A stretch of 64,000 nt of DNA, from assembly GCA_020558355.1 (NCBI GenBank), contig JAJCKG010000009.1:1-64000 (forward strand), read 5' to 3'. Below are positions 16,621 through 25,365 of this stretch, in pieces. Within the stretch, counting starts at the first letter, position 1. Each line of letters begins with the position of its first letter. The translations under genes were made by a program, and so were the position numbers. Origin of the DNA: a bacterium 210820-DFI.6.37. Its GTDB lineage: Bacteria; Bacillota; Clostridia; Peptostreptococcales; Anaerovoracaceae. The notes under the pieces are model-generated. The model saw nothing but the letters and a program-made list of their open reading frames with translations, had not been told where the DNA came from and did not search any database.

Positions 16621-17664
16621 ATGAAACAGATCAACACAAAAATAAAACAAACCCTGGTTTTTCTCATAACCCTGGCCCTGCTTCTGACTATGACAGCGGC
16701 GCCCGTCACGTCCTTTGCAGGAGAAAAAACCGGAAACATTGTCAACATAAAAGATAAAAAGTACAGCTACAGCGATATGGAAACCGACCTGAAACAGTTT
16801 GTAAAAACCTACCCGGATATCGTCGCGCTGGAAAGCCTGGGAAAAACAGCGGACAAGAGAAAGATATACTGCCTCCGTATGGGAAATCCCAAGGCTAAAA
16901 AACAGATCATCGTTCAGGCCGGAATCCATGCCAGGGAATGGCTCAACTGCCAGATGCTGATGAAATCGGTGGAGCGGTATCTGGTCAATTACAAAACCGG
17001 GAAATATAATAAAATGACCTATGAGGAAATCTTTGATCAGGTGACGGTCTATGTGATCCCCATGGTCAATCCGGACGGCGTCACCATCAGTCAATATGGG
17101 ATCAATAAAATAAAGAACAAAACCCTTCGCAAAAAACTGAAGAAGATGAAGCGGTACGGCAGCTATAAACGCTGGAAGGCCAATGCGAGAGGCGTGGATC
17201 TGAACCGGAATTTCCCTGCAAGCTGGGGGAGAAAAAAGGCGGAAAAGAAGCCTGCCAGCCAAGGCTATCCGGGAAAAAAGGCGAAAAGTGAAAAAGAGAC
17301 CCAGGCCGTTTTAAAGCTGATCAAACGGATGTCAAATCTGAAGGCGTGCGTCAACTTTCACTCCAGAGGGGAACTGATCTACTGGGGCGCGGTGGGAAAC
17401 GGCACTGCGCGGAAAAACGCGTATAAACTTGCTAAGACGATAAAAAAGACAAACGGCTATAAACTAGTGGACGAAAGCAAGACCTACGGAGCAGGGGGAG
17501 ATCTGGAGCGGTACTTCATCGCTAAAAAGAAGATTCCTTATGTCTGCGTTGAAACCGGAAAAGAAAACTGTCCGCTAAAACACAAGTCCTTCTCAGGAAT
17601 CTATAAAAAGAATAAGACCGTAATTGAAAAAACAGCCCGCCTGTACTGCAAGCCGAAAAAATAA
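16621..17664 (+). CDS. Secreted M14-family zinc carboxypeptidase (second copy)
   Basis: A 347-residue paralogue of the protein at 13432, with a signal peptide (residues 1-30, ending SFAGE). All M14 motifs are present: HAREW, NPDGV, NARGVDLNRNF, NFHSRGE and CVETGKEN. The ordered conservation with the first copy (KKYSYxDM, LKSLGKTADKR, TISQYGI) shows a tandem duplication split by the surface-protein gene. No strong ribosome site is visible before the ATG at 16621, so translation may depend on the upstream hairpin region or on coupling. Confidence 0.88.
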   Translation: MKQINTKIKQTLVFLITLALLLTMTAAPVTSFAGEKTGNIVNIKDKKYSYSDMETDLKQFVKTYPDIVALESLGKTADKRKIYCLRMGNPKAKKQIIVQAGIHAREWLNCQMLMKSVERYLVNYKTGKYNKMTYEEIFDQVTVYVIPMVNPDGVTISQYGINKIKNKTLRKKLKKMKRYGSYKRWKANARGVDLNRNFPASWGRKKAEKKPASQGYPGKKAKSEKETQAVLKLIKRMSNLKACVNFHSRGELIYWGAVGNGTARKNAYKLAKTIKKTNGYKLVDESKTYGAGGDLERYFIAKKKIPYVCVETGKENCPLKHKSFSGIYKKNKTVIEKTARLYCKPKK

Positions 17665-17686
17665 TTCCATTTATATATCATCAAAA

Positions 17687-17715
17687 AAGCGGAGCTAAAA
17701 CTGCTCCGCTTCTTT
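17687..17715. terminator. Bidirectional terminator between convergent genes
   Basis: AAGCGGAG (17687-17694) pairs with CTCCGCTT (17704-17711). A run of A residues precedes it and TCTTT follows. It serves the carboxypeptidase on the + strand and the DUF1002 gene on the - strand. Confidence 0.8.
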
Positions 17716-17724
17716 AATCAGTTA

Positions 17725-18633
17725 TTATCCGAAGATATTGTCCCAAAGATTCCTGAAAAAGTCCCCGATCTTACTGAAGAACCCATCCGCGGAGCTGAGC
17801 TTTACGCCAAGGCTGTCCAGCTTGTCGTACAGTCCCTTTGCCTGTTCCTTCAGCGCGTCAATATCCAGATCCAGATCCTTGATCTTATCCATGAGAGCCG
17901 CAATCTGCGCCTTCTGATCGTCGGTCAGGGAAATATCCATCTGATCCGCTGTCTCATCGATGGCCTCGGCAATATCCTCTTCCGATGTAAGCCCTTCGGA
18001 AACCACCTTGTCCTTGACCGCACCTACCAACGCCGCGGCGGAGTCCTGATCTCCCATGCTATCTCCCAGCTGGCTGGTGGTAACCAGCTCTTCCGTAGCG
18101 GCCTCTACACTTTCCTCCGCTGTATCCTTACCGGTCATGGTGTCGTAGGCCTTAATGGCGCCGACAAGACCTGCCGTTCCTGATACATTAAATGGACCGG
18201 CTACCGTTACATCAGCGTCTTTTAGCCCTGCGGTGGCAAGGGCGTTCTGGTACATGGTTTCTGTACAGTAAGTGATATTGTGGGTTTCTACGTTGATTCC
18301 GTTGCTATCGTCCTTGTTGACCACCTTTACAGAGGAAAGGGCGCGGCTTCCGATGAAGCTGTTGCTGATATAAGCGTCCAGATATTCATGTTCTTCCTGA
18401 TTTGTTGTCTGGATTACCGTGCAGTTTTTCAGATCATCCTCCGTCAGACCTAAAAGACTGAGAACTGTGGCCCGTTCACTGCTGCTTAGACTGGCTCCCA
18501 GCGAAACATATGTATCGGACAGAGCGTCTTCCGAATCAGCGCTGACCGCCGCGGGCGGCAGGATCATGGCCGCTGCTACGGCTGCTACCAGACAGAATGT
18601 GATAAGTTTTTTAAAGGATTTCAATTTTTTCAT
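17725..18633 (-). CDS. Secreted DUF1002 (YpuA-like) protein
   Basis: A 302-residue protein with a signal peptide (residues 1-32, ending AVSAD) and a DUF1002 body. Recognisable parts are YVSLGASLSSSERATVLSLLG, a TYCTETMYQNALATAGLKDADVTVAGP stretch, and a helical C-terminal tail (KDLDLDIDALKEQAKGLYDKL). The family is common in Firmicutes and of unknown function (YpuA of Bacillus). The start follows GAGG. It is transcribed alone. Confidence 0.8.
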   Translation of the reverse strand: MKKLKSFKKLITFCLVAAVAAAMILPPAAVSADSEDALSDTYVSLGASLSSSERATVLSLLGLTEDDLKNCTVIQTTNQEEHEYLDAYISNSFIGSRALSSVKVVNKDDSNGINVETHNITYCTETMYQNALATAGLKDADVTVAGPFNVSGTAGLVGAIKAYDTMTGKDTAEESVEAATEELVTTSQLGDSMGDQDSAAALVGAVKDKVVSEGLTSEEDIAEAIDETADQMDISLTDDQKAQIAALMDKIKDLDLDIDALKEQAKGLYDKLDSLGVKLSSADGFFSKIGDFFRNLWDNIFG

Positions 18634-18763
18634 AAGTAAACCTCGATTATTATTTTCTAACTTATTGTTTTCTAAAAATTATACACGGGCCGCGTTGAAA
18701 TTACAAGGAAGCTTTCATGAAGGTTTTCTTAAATTTTCTCCGGGGCTCTTACGCAAAACCATT

Positions 18764-19402
18764 TTAGTCCTGTAAAAAGAATTCCCGTTTATTAGAGCGA
18801 ATCAGTCCCTGCTGAGCCATAGCCCGAAGCTCCCGGGTCATAGCGCTGCGGTCCACACACAGATATTCCGCCAGAGCGGAAAGGGACATGGGAATCGTAA
18901 ATGGGTTTTTCCCGGTGGAGCACCGCGTGTAATTCAGGTAGGCCAGCAGCTTTGCCCTGGTGGTAGGCTGACTGAGAATGTTCAGACGCAGGGAAAGCGC
19001 CTGAGAATGCTCGGCAGCCATGAGAAAGAGATTATTGATCAGCTGGCTGTGGTGAGGGCAGAGCTTCCGGCAGGGGGTGATGATGTGCTGATAATCCAGA
19101 AAAATAATCTGACTCGGCTCCTTTGCCGTTACCAGATATTCGAAATTGTCTAAAGGCAGGAGAAATAATCCGCCGAAAATGTCCCGCTCCTCATAGGTTT
19201 CCAGAAAGCTGCAGTTCCCGTTGAGATCCAGACTTTGAAGCTGAGCGGAGCCGGATTGAATCACCCCGATTTTCTGATCCTGATCGGAATGGCGCATAAT
19301 AGTTTCTCCCTGCGCGTAGCTTTTAAACTGAGGGCGGAAACAGTGGAGCATTTGTTTGATGGAATCGCCCGATATCCCATCGCTGATAAAACATTTTTTC
19401 AT
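18764..19402 (-). CDS. Crp/Fnr-family transcription regulator
   Basis: A 212-residue protein with an N-terminal cyclic-nucleotide-binding-like beta roll (about 20-120) and a C-terminal winged HTH (SLSALAEYLCVDRSAMTRELRAM, about 168-190). It has several cysteines (C4, C21 and others), but I cannot assign an Fe-S ligand set. It is divergent from the acyl-CoA dehydrogenase fusion, with a Crp-like half-palindromic site in the shared intergenic region. This suggests that it controls that oxygen- or redox-linked operon. The ATG follows GGGAGGAAA. Confidence 0.85.
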   Translation of the reverse strand: MKKCFISDGISGDSIKQMLHCFRPQFKSYAQGETIMRHSDQDQKIGVIQSGSAQLQSLDLNGNCSFLETYEERDIFGGLFLLPLDNFEYLVTAKEPSQIIFLDYQHIITPCRKLCPHHSQLINNLFLMAAEHSQALSLRLNILSQPTTRAKLLAYLNYTRCSTGKNPFTIPMSLSALAEYLCVDRSAMTRELRAMAQQGLIRSNKREFFLQD

Positions 19403-19476
19403 TTTTTCCTCCCATCGGGCCTGTATGAAGGCCGCAAAGCAATATTTTTTAAATCTTTTCTATATTTTACCCGTTT

Positions 19477-19512
19477 TGTTGCAAATGTCACAGAAAAAAC
19501 TGACTTTATAAT
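19477..19512 (+). promoter_or_regulatory. Crp/Fnr-like site and -10 box of the ACAD fusion operon
   Basis: TGTTG-CAAATG-TCACA at 19477-19492 resembles the TGTGA-N6-TCACA class; the right half is perfect and the left half is imperfect. TATAAT follows at 19507-19512. The site overlaps the -35 position, which would fit repression or close-contact activation by the divergent regulator. Confidence 0.45.
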
Positions 19513-19576
19513 ATAAAATAAATTCATAAAATTCAAACAATATTGGAAAGTGAAACGAATAAGGGGAGGTAAGCCT

Positions 19577-21481
19577 ATGTTATTTAAAACAACGGAACAG
19601 CATGAAGCGTTTCGGGCAAAGATGAGAGAATTTGCGGAAGCGGAAGTAAAGCCCATCGCTTTTATGCTGGATCAGAAAAACGAGTTCCCGGATGAGGTCG
19701 TTAAGAAACTGGCTGAAATGGGACTGATGGGAATTCCTTATCCGAAGAAATATGGCGGCGCGGGACTGGACATTCTGACCTATGCCATTGCGGTAGAAGA
19801 GCTGGCCAGAGTCGATGGCGGTACCGGAGTTATTCTTTCGGCCCATGTTTCCCTGGGGTCATTCCCGATCTTCGCCTTTGGGACGGAGGAACAGAAAAAG
19901 AAATATCTGGTGCCTCTGGCAAAGGGCGAAAAGCTGGGCGCTTTTGGACTGACTGAGCCTAACGCGGGAAGTGACGCTGGCGGAACTGAGACCACCGCGG
20001 AGCTGCGGGGCGATCATTACATCCTTAACGGCGGAAAAATCTTTATCACCAACGCGGATAAAGCGGATACATATGTAGTCTTTGCTGTAACTACGCCGAA
20101 CATTGGAACAAAAGGAATCAGCGCCTTTATTGTAGAAAAGGGATGGGACGGCTTTGAATTCGGCGACCATTACGACAAAATGGGAATCCGTTCTTCGGCT
20201 ACAGCGGAATTGATATTTAATGACGTAAAAGTGCCAAAGGAAAACCTGCTTGGAAAAGAGGGGCAGGGCTTTAAGATCGCTATGGCTACGCTGGACGGCG
20301 GAAGAATCGGCATCGCGTCTCAGGCCCTGGGCATCGCGCAGGGCGCGTTTGAAAATGCGGTAGAATACGCCAAGGAAAGAGAGCAGTTCGGGCTTCCTAT
20401 TGCGCATCAGCAGATCAACTCCTTTAAGATCGCCGATATGGCTACCAAGATCCGGGCCGCCAGATTTCTGGTATACAGCGCCGCGGAGCTGAAAGAGCAG
20501 CATGAGCCTTATGGAATGGAATCGGCCATGGCAAAGCAGTACGCTTCCGATATCTGCCTGGAAGTAGTAAACGACGCGGTTCAGATCTACGGCGGAAATG
20601 GCTACCTGAAGGGAATGGAAGTGGAACGGGCTTACCGCGACGCTAAGATTACAACGATTTATGAAGGCACCAACGAAATACAGAGAGTCGTTATCGCTTC
20701 TCATATCATAGGAAAACCGCCAAAGCAGCAGTCCGGCGGCTTAAAGCCAAAGGGGCCGATTACGGGAGCCCGCAAGAAAAAGCTCTTTACAGAAGGAACC
20801 GCGGAGGAACAGGTAGCGGCTCTGGTGGAAGCCCTCAAAAACGATGGATTCGACTTTACCGTGGGCATTGCGCCTGATACGCCGATTGTACAGGCGGACC
20901 GGGTAGTAAGCGCTGGAAAGGGAATCGGCGCGAAGGAAAATATGAAGCTGATCGAAGAACTGGCCTACCAGGCCGGCGCGGCGATTGGATCATCCAGACC
21001 TGTCGCGGAGACCTTGAAGTATTTGCCGCTGGATCGCTATGTAGGCATGTCAGGACAGAAATTCAATGGAAATCTGTATATTGCCTGCGGTATTTCCGGA
21101 GCGGGTCAGCATCTAAAGGGCATTAAGGGCGCGACGACCATTGTGGCCATCAACAAGAATAAGAATGCTCCGATCTTTAAAAACGCCGATTACGGAATCG
21201 TAGGAGATCTGTTCGAGATCCTGCCGCTGCTGACTAAAGCGCTGGATAACGGTGAAGAAAAGAAACCGGCTCCGCCGATTCAGAAAATGCGCAAGGCTAC
21301 ACCGAAGAAGGAAGCTCCGCCATGGAAGACGTATATCTGCTCTGGCTGCGGATATGAATATGACCCGGCCAAAGGAGACCCTGACGCGGATGTTTCCCCA
21401 GGCACACTCTTTGACGCTCTGCCGGAAGAATGGATCTGTCCGGACTGCGGTGAAGAAAAAGATCAGTTCATAGAAGGATAA
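19577..21481 (+). CDS. Acyl-CoA dehydrogenase / EtfA-type / rubredoxin fusion flavoprotein
   Basis: A 634-residue three-part protein. Residues 1-385 are an acyl-CoA dehydrogenase ([14 protein letters not shown], then [11 protein letters not shown]). Residues about 420-575 match the FAD-binding C-terminal domain of electron-transfer flavoprotein alpha ([32 protein letters not shown]). Residues about 590-634 are a rubredoxin with both knuckles ([10 protein letters not shown] and WICPDCGEE). The ATG at 19577 follows GGGGAGG. It is followed after 11 bases by a flavodiiron protein. The fused rubredoxin could pass electrons from acyl-CoA oxidation directly to that oxidase. No EtfB partner is in the window. 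Confidence 0.9.
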   Translation: MLFKTTEQHEAFRAKMREFAEAEVKPIAFMLDQKNEFPDEVVKKLAEMGLMGIPYPKKYGGAGLDILTYAIAVEELARVDGGTGVILSAHVSLGSFPIFAFGTEEQKKKYLVPLAKGEKLGAFGLTEPNAGSDAGGTETTAELRGDHYILNGGKIFITNADKADTYVVFAVTTPNIGTKGISAFIVEKGWDGFEFGDHYDKMGIRSSATAELIFNDVKVPKENLLGKEGQGFKIAMATLDGGRIGIASQALGIAQGAFENAVEYAKEREQFGLPIAHQQINSFKIADMATKIRAARFLVYSAAELKEQHEPYGMESAMAKQYASDICLEVVNDAVQIYGGNGYLKGMEVERAYRDAKITTIYEGTNEIQRVVIASHIIGKPPKQQSGGLKPKGPITGARKKKLFTEGTAEEQVAALVEALKNDGFDFTVGIAPDTPIVQADRVVSAGKGIGAKENMKLIEELAYQAGAAIGSSRPVAETLKYLPLDRYVGMSGQKFNGNLYIACGISGAGQHLKGIKGATTIVAINKNKNAPIFKNADYGIVGDLFEILPLLTKALDNGEEKKPAPPIQKMRKATPKKEAPPWKTYICSGCGYEYDPAKGDPDADVSPGTLFDALPEEWICPDCGEEKDQFIEG

Positions 21482-21492
21482 GGAGGTTTGAC

Positions 21493-22695
21493 ATGTATTG
21501 CGTACGAAAAGTTACAGAGGATTTGTACTGGGTTGGGGCAAATGACCGCCGCCTGGCACTCTTTGAAAATATCCATCCTATCCCCAGGGGTGTATCCTAT
21601 AACTCCTATCTGCTGCTGGATGAAAAGACTGTGCTCTTTGACACAGTAGACTGGTCTGCGGGCCGGCAGTTTTTAGAAAATATCCAGCATGTGCTGGATG
21701 GGAGAAAGCTGGACTATCTGGTGATTAACCATATGGAACCGGACCACGGCGCTTCGATTGAAGAAGTTCTGCTGCGGTATCCGGAGGCAAAGATTATCAG
21801 TACAGAGAAAGCGTTCATGCTGATGCGTCAGTTCCACTTTAATATAGATGGAAGAACAGAACAGGTGGAAGAGGGGGATACCCGCTCCTTTGGAAAGCAT
21901 AAGGTTACCTTTGTTTCCGCGCCGATGGTTCACTGGCCTGAGGCTATGGTGACTTATGATATGACAAATGGGGTCCTCTTTGCGGCAGACGCCTTTGGCT
22001 CCTTCGGATCTCTGGACGGCAAGCTGTTTAACGATGAAGTGAATTTTGACCGTGACTGGATCGATGACGCCCGGCGCTATTATACCAATATCGTAGGAAA
22101 ATACGGTCCTCATGTACAGGCGCTTTTAAAAAAAGCGGCCACTATCGATATCAAAATGATCTGCCCGCTTCACGGACCGGTATGGCGCAGTGATTTCGGA
22201 TACTTCCTGGACAAATACGACAAGTGGAGCCGTTACGAGCCAGAAGAAAAAGGTGTCCTCATTGTGTACGCTTCCATGTACGGCAACACGGAAAGCGCGG
22301 TAAACATACTGGCTTCCATGCTGGCGGAAAAGGGCATGAGCAACATTGCTATGTATGATGTTTCCAAGACCCATGTGTCTCAGCTCATTGCGGAGACCTT
22401 CCGTTACAGTCACATCGTACTGGCGTCTGTAACCTACAATCTTGGAATCTATCCGCCGATGCACGATTACCTTGTGGATATGAAAGCGCTCAATGTTCAG
22501 AACCGCACGGTAGGCATCATAGAGTGCGGATCCTGGGCGCCAAAATCGGGAACTCTTATGGAAGAATTCCTGGATGGAATGAAGACTATGACTGTATTGA
22601 ATGAAAAAGTGACCGTTCTTTCCTCTCTCAATGAAAGCAGTCTCCTTGAGATGGAGCAGCTGGCGGACGGTCTGATTGAATCCATGAACGACTAA
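21493..22695 (+). CDS. fprA: Flavodiiron protein (FprA-type oxidase)
   Basis: A 400-residue protein with an N-terminal metallo-beta-lactamase-like diiron domain (NHMEPDHGAS ligand motif, about 78-87) and a C-terminal flavodoxin domain (IVYASMYGNTESA, about 255-267). The family reduces O2 to water (or NO to N2O) with electrons from rubredoxin. The gene follows the rubredoxin-bearing fusion with an AGGAGG site, and both appear to form one oxygen-detoxifying operon. Confidence 0.92.
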   Translation: MYCVRKVTEDLYWVGANDRRLALFENIHPIPRGVSYNSYLLLDEKTVLFDTVDWSAGRQFLENIQHVLDGRKLDYLVINHMEPDHGASIEEVLLRYPEAKIISTEKAFMLMRQFHFNIDGRTEQVEEGDTRSFGKHKVTFVSAPMVHWPEAMVTYDMTNGVLFAADAFGSFGSLDGKLFNDEVNFDRDWIDDARRYYTNIVGKYGPHVQALLKKAATIDIKMICPLHGPVWRSDFGYFLDKYDKWSRYEPEEKGVLIVYASMYGNTESAVNILASMLAEKGMSNIAMYDVSKTHVSQLIAETFRYSHIVLASVTYNLGIYPPMHDYLVDMKALNVQNRTVGIIECGSWAPKSGTLMEEFLDGMKTMTVLNEKVTVLSSLNESSLLEMEQLADGLIESMND

Positions 22696-22722
22696 AAACG
22701 GATAGAAATAAATAGAGAAAAA

Positions 22723-22775
22723 GGGGCCGGCGCGCGAAGGAAAAGTAGTAATCCTTCGCGCCCGGCTCCTTTTTG
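22723..22775 (+). terminator. Strong terminator after the flavodiiron gene
   Basis: A long GC-rich stem (GGGCCGG-CGCGAAGG with CCTTCGCG-CCCGGCTC) is followed by TTTTT. Confidence 0.9.
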
Positions 22776-22818
22776 CGGAGAAGAATCGGCGCTTTTTGTC
22801 GTATTACGCTAAAAACGC

Positions 22819-22847
22819 GTGACTTTCCACCTTGCCTCCGCTATAAT
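22819..22847 (+). promoter_or_regulatory. Promoter of ung
   Basis: GTGACT at 22819-22824 and TATAAT at 22842-22847 are 17 bases apart. The -10 ends only 7 bases before the ATG at 22855, so the mRNA would be leaderless or nearly so. Confidence 0.5.
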
Positions 22848-22854
22848 AAAAATC

Positions 22855-23526
22855 ATGGTGAACATAGGAAACGACTGGGACCAGGTCCTGGAGGGAGAAT
22901 TTGAAAAAGAGTATTATCAGAAGCTGCGGAAGTTTTTGATTAAAGAGTATAAGACCAGAACGATTTACCCCAATATGTACGACATTTTCAACGCGTTGAA
23001 ATTTACGCCCTATAAGGAGGTCAAAGCAGTAATTTTAGGGCAGGATCCGTACCATCAGCCGGGGCAGGCGCATGGCCTTTGTTTTTCTGTACAAAAGCCA
23101 GTACCGCCGCCTCCGTCACTGGTGAACATTTTTCAGGAATTAAAGGATGATCTGGGGATTGATCCGCCGGGGCACGGCTGTCTGGAAAGCTGGGCGAAAA
23201 ACGGCGTGCTCCTTCTCAATACGGCGCTGACGGTAAGAAGGGGACAGCCGAATTCCCACCGGGGAATGGGATGGGAGATCTTTACAGACCAGGTGATCCG
23301 TCTGCTGAATAAAAGAGAAGACCCTATGGTGTTTATCCTTTGGGGCGGAAACGCCAGAGCAAAGGAAAGCCTGATCACAAACAACCGCCATCTGATCCTG
23401 ACGGGGGCCCATCCAAGCCCTCTGGGAGCGCATAAGGGCTTTTGGGGAGGAAGATACTTTTCCAAAACCAACGCGTTTTTGCGGCGTTTTGGCAAAGAAC
23501 CCATCGACTGGCGGATACCGGAATAA
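22855..23526 (+). CDS. ung: Uracil-DNA glycosylase, family 1
   Basis: A 223-residue enzyme that removes uracil from DNA. The catalytic water-activating motif GQDPYHQPGQAHG (about 63-75) and the leucine-loop motif HPSPLGAHKGF (about 188-198) are complete. The start at 22855 (MVNIGNDW) is preferred over upstream in-frame non-ATG codons, which would lie inside the promoter. There is no Shine-Dalgarno. A LemA gene follows after 12 bases with its own GGAGG site. Confidence 0.93.
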   Translation: MVNIGNDWDQVLEGEFEKEYYQKLRKFLIKEYKTRTIYPNMYDIFNALKFTPYKEVKAVILGQDPYHQPGQAHGLCFSVQKPVPPPPSLVNIFQELKDDLGIDPPGHGCLESWAKNGVLLLNTALTVRRGQPNSHRGMGWEIFTDQVIRLLNKREDPMVFILWGGNARAKESLITNNRHLILTGAHPSPLGAHKGFWGGRYFSKTNAFLRRFGKEPIDWRIPE

Positions 23527-23538
23527 GGAGGCGGAAGA

Positions 23539-24048
23539 ATGAATACCAGTGTGATAGCGGCAATCATAATCGCTGCCGCAATCCTGCTTTTTTGGCTTAT
23601 TATGTCTTATAAAGGCTTTGCCAATCTGAAAAACAGCGCTGACGCGGCGTTTTCCGATGTGGAGATCTATTATAAAAAACGCCAGGACGCGGCGGCGGAG
23701 CTTGTAAAGCTGATGAAAAAGAAGACCCAGGAGGAAGTCCTGCAAAACGTGAAGGACGCCATAGAGCTGGCTGAAAACGCGGATAACGCGGCAGAAAAAA
23801 TCCAGTATGAGGGAGTCCTTGAAGAGACGATACAGACGCTTTTCCAAGCGGCAGAAAGCCATGAGGAGCTTTTGAAAAACAGGAGATTTCAAAAAATACA
23901 GGAGCGGCTCCAGACAGCCGAGCGGAACATCGCGTCTACAAGAAAAGTCTACAACACCATCGCGAAGATGATGAACCAAAGGGTAAACGCGTTTCCCAGC
24001 AATCTGATCGCGAAGATGTTTCACTTTACAGAGCGGCCGATGATATAG
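23539..24048 (+). CDS. lemA: LemA-family membrane protein
   Basis: A 169-residue protein with one N-terminal transmembrane helix (residues 5-25) and a long alpha-helical, coiled remainder. Family hallmarks are ADAAFSDVEIYYKKRQDAAAELVKL near the start and RKVYNTIAKMMNQRVNAFPSNLIAKMF near the end. The function of LemA proteins is not settled. It is co-directional with ung (GGAGGCGGAAG before the ATG). Confidence 0.8.
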   Translation: MNTSVIAAIIIAAAILLFWLIMSYKGFANLKNSADAAFSDVEIYYKKRQDAAAELVKLMKKKTQEEVLQNVKDAIELAENADNAAEKIQYEGVLEETIQTLFQAAESHEELLKNRRFQKIQERLQTAERNIASTRKVYNTIAKMMNQRVNAFPSNLIAKMFHFTERPMI

Positions 24049-24084
24049 GAAAAGGCCTAGTATTTTGAAAGGAAGGAAGAAAAC

Positions 24085-25365
24085 ATGAAAAAACGGGGAT
24101 GGGCGCTGCTGCCCTTTATCGTATTCATTGTACTGTTCGCGGGAGTCGGTATTATCAGCGGAGATTTCTACGGAATGCCTGCTCTGGTAGCTTTCGTAGC
24201 CGCGTTATTTGTGGGTATGACGCAGAACCGGAATCTGTCCTTTGATGAAAAGCTTCATATCATTGCCAAGGGAGCGGGGGATGTGAACATCATTACAATG
24301 GTGCTCATATTCATTGTGGCCGGAGCGTTTTCCGGTGTAGTCACCGCCGCGGGCGGTGTGGACAGTACGGTCAATTTTGGCCTGTCCATTATGCCGGCTA
24401 AGTTTATGGTGGTGGGCCTGTTCATTATCGGATGCTTTATTTCTGTTTCCATGGGAACTTCCATGGGAACCATTACGGCCCTGGCCCCGATTGCTCTCGG
24501 CGTCTCGCAGCAGACCGGTTTTCCAATTACAATCTGTATAGGCGCTGTTGTCTGCGGGGCTATGTTCGGCGACAATCTGTCTATGATCTCCGACACCACC
24601 ATTGCCGCTGTTCGGACGCAGGGCTGTGAAATGCGGGACAAGTTCAAGCAGAATTTTTTCATTGTGCTGCCAGCCGCTGTTGTTACGTTGATTATTTTTT
24701 ATATAGAAACGATGGGCCTGACTTATAAGACAGAAACCGTATATGACTATCATTTTGTTCAGGTCATTCCATATCTGGTGGTGCTGATCGGCGCGCTCAT
24801 CGGATTCAACGTGTTCCTGGTGCTGATTTCCGGAATTATTTTATCGATTATCGTGGGAGTCGCTTACGGCAAGTTTACGATCATTGAGAGCTTTACCGCT
24901 ATCGGCGACGGTATGACTGGGCTCTTTGAGATTTCCATTATTTCCATCATTGTAGCCTGCATTGTTTCCCTTATCAAGGAAAACGGCGGCATCGATCTGA
25001 TCATTGATATCATAAAAAAGCGTACAAAAGGAAAGCGGGGAGCGGAATTCGGCATTGCTGTTTTAGTTTTTCTGGTGGATCTTTGTACGGCCAACAATAC
25101 AGTTGCCATCGTTATGGCAGGTCCCATCGCAAAGCAGATCGGAGATGAATTTGAAGTGGAGCCAAAGAGGGTGGCTTCCATTCTGGATATTTTCGCGTCT
25201 GTGGGACAGGGGCTGATCCCATACGGCGCCCAGCTTCTTACGGCTGCCGCGTTAGTGGGTCTGACTCCGCTGGATATCATCCCCCGTCTTTATTATCCGA
25301 TACTGATGGCAGTCAGCGCCATTCTGTTTATGGCGTTCCGTCCGCAGAAGACATCCGCTTTATAA
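24085..25365 (+). CDS. NhaC-type sodium/proton antiporter family protein
   Basis: A 426-residue polytopic membrane protein with about 11-12 helices. Typical family segments are SVSMGTSMGTITALAPIALGV, then GAVVCGAMFGDNLSMISDTTIAAV (about 152-175) and DLCTANNTVAIVMAGPIAKQI. The family exchanges Na+ for protons or, in some members, amino-acid or organic-acid pairs, so the substrate is not certain. The ATG follows GGAAGGAAG. Confidence 0.8.
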   Translation: MKKRGWALLPFIVFIVLFAGVGIISGDFYGMPALVAFVAALFVGMTQNRNLSFDEKLHIIAKGAGDVNIITMVLIFIVAGAFSGVVTAAGGVDSTVNFGLSIMPAKFMVVGLFIIGCFISVSMGTSMGTITALAPIALGVSQQTGFPITICIGAVVCGAMFGDNLSMISDTTIAAVRTQGCEMRDKFKQNFFIVLPAAVVTLIIFYIETMGLTYKTETVYDYHFVQVIPYLVVLIGALIGFNVFLVLISGIILSIIVGVAYGKFTIIESFTAIGDGMTGLFEISIISIIVACIVSLIKENGGIDLIIDIIKKRTKGKRGAEFGIAVLVFLVDLCTANNTVAIVMAGPIAKQIGDEFEVEPKRVASILDIFASVGQGLIPYGAQLLTAAALVGLTPLDIIPRLYYPILMAVSAILFMAFRPQKTSAL

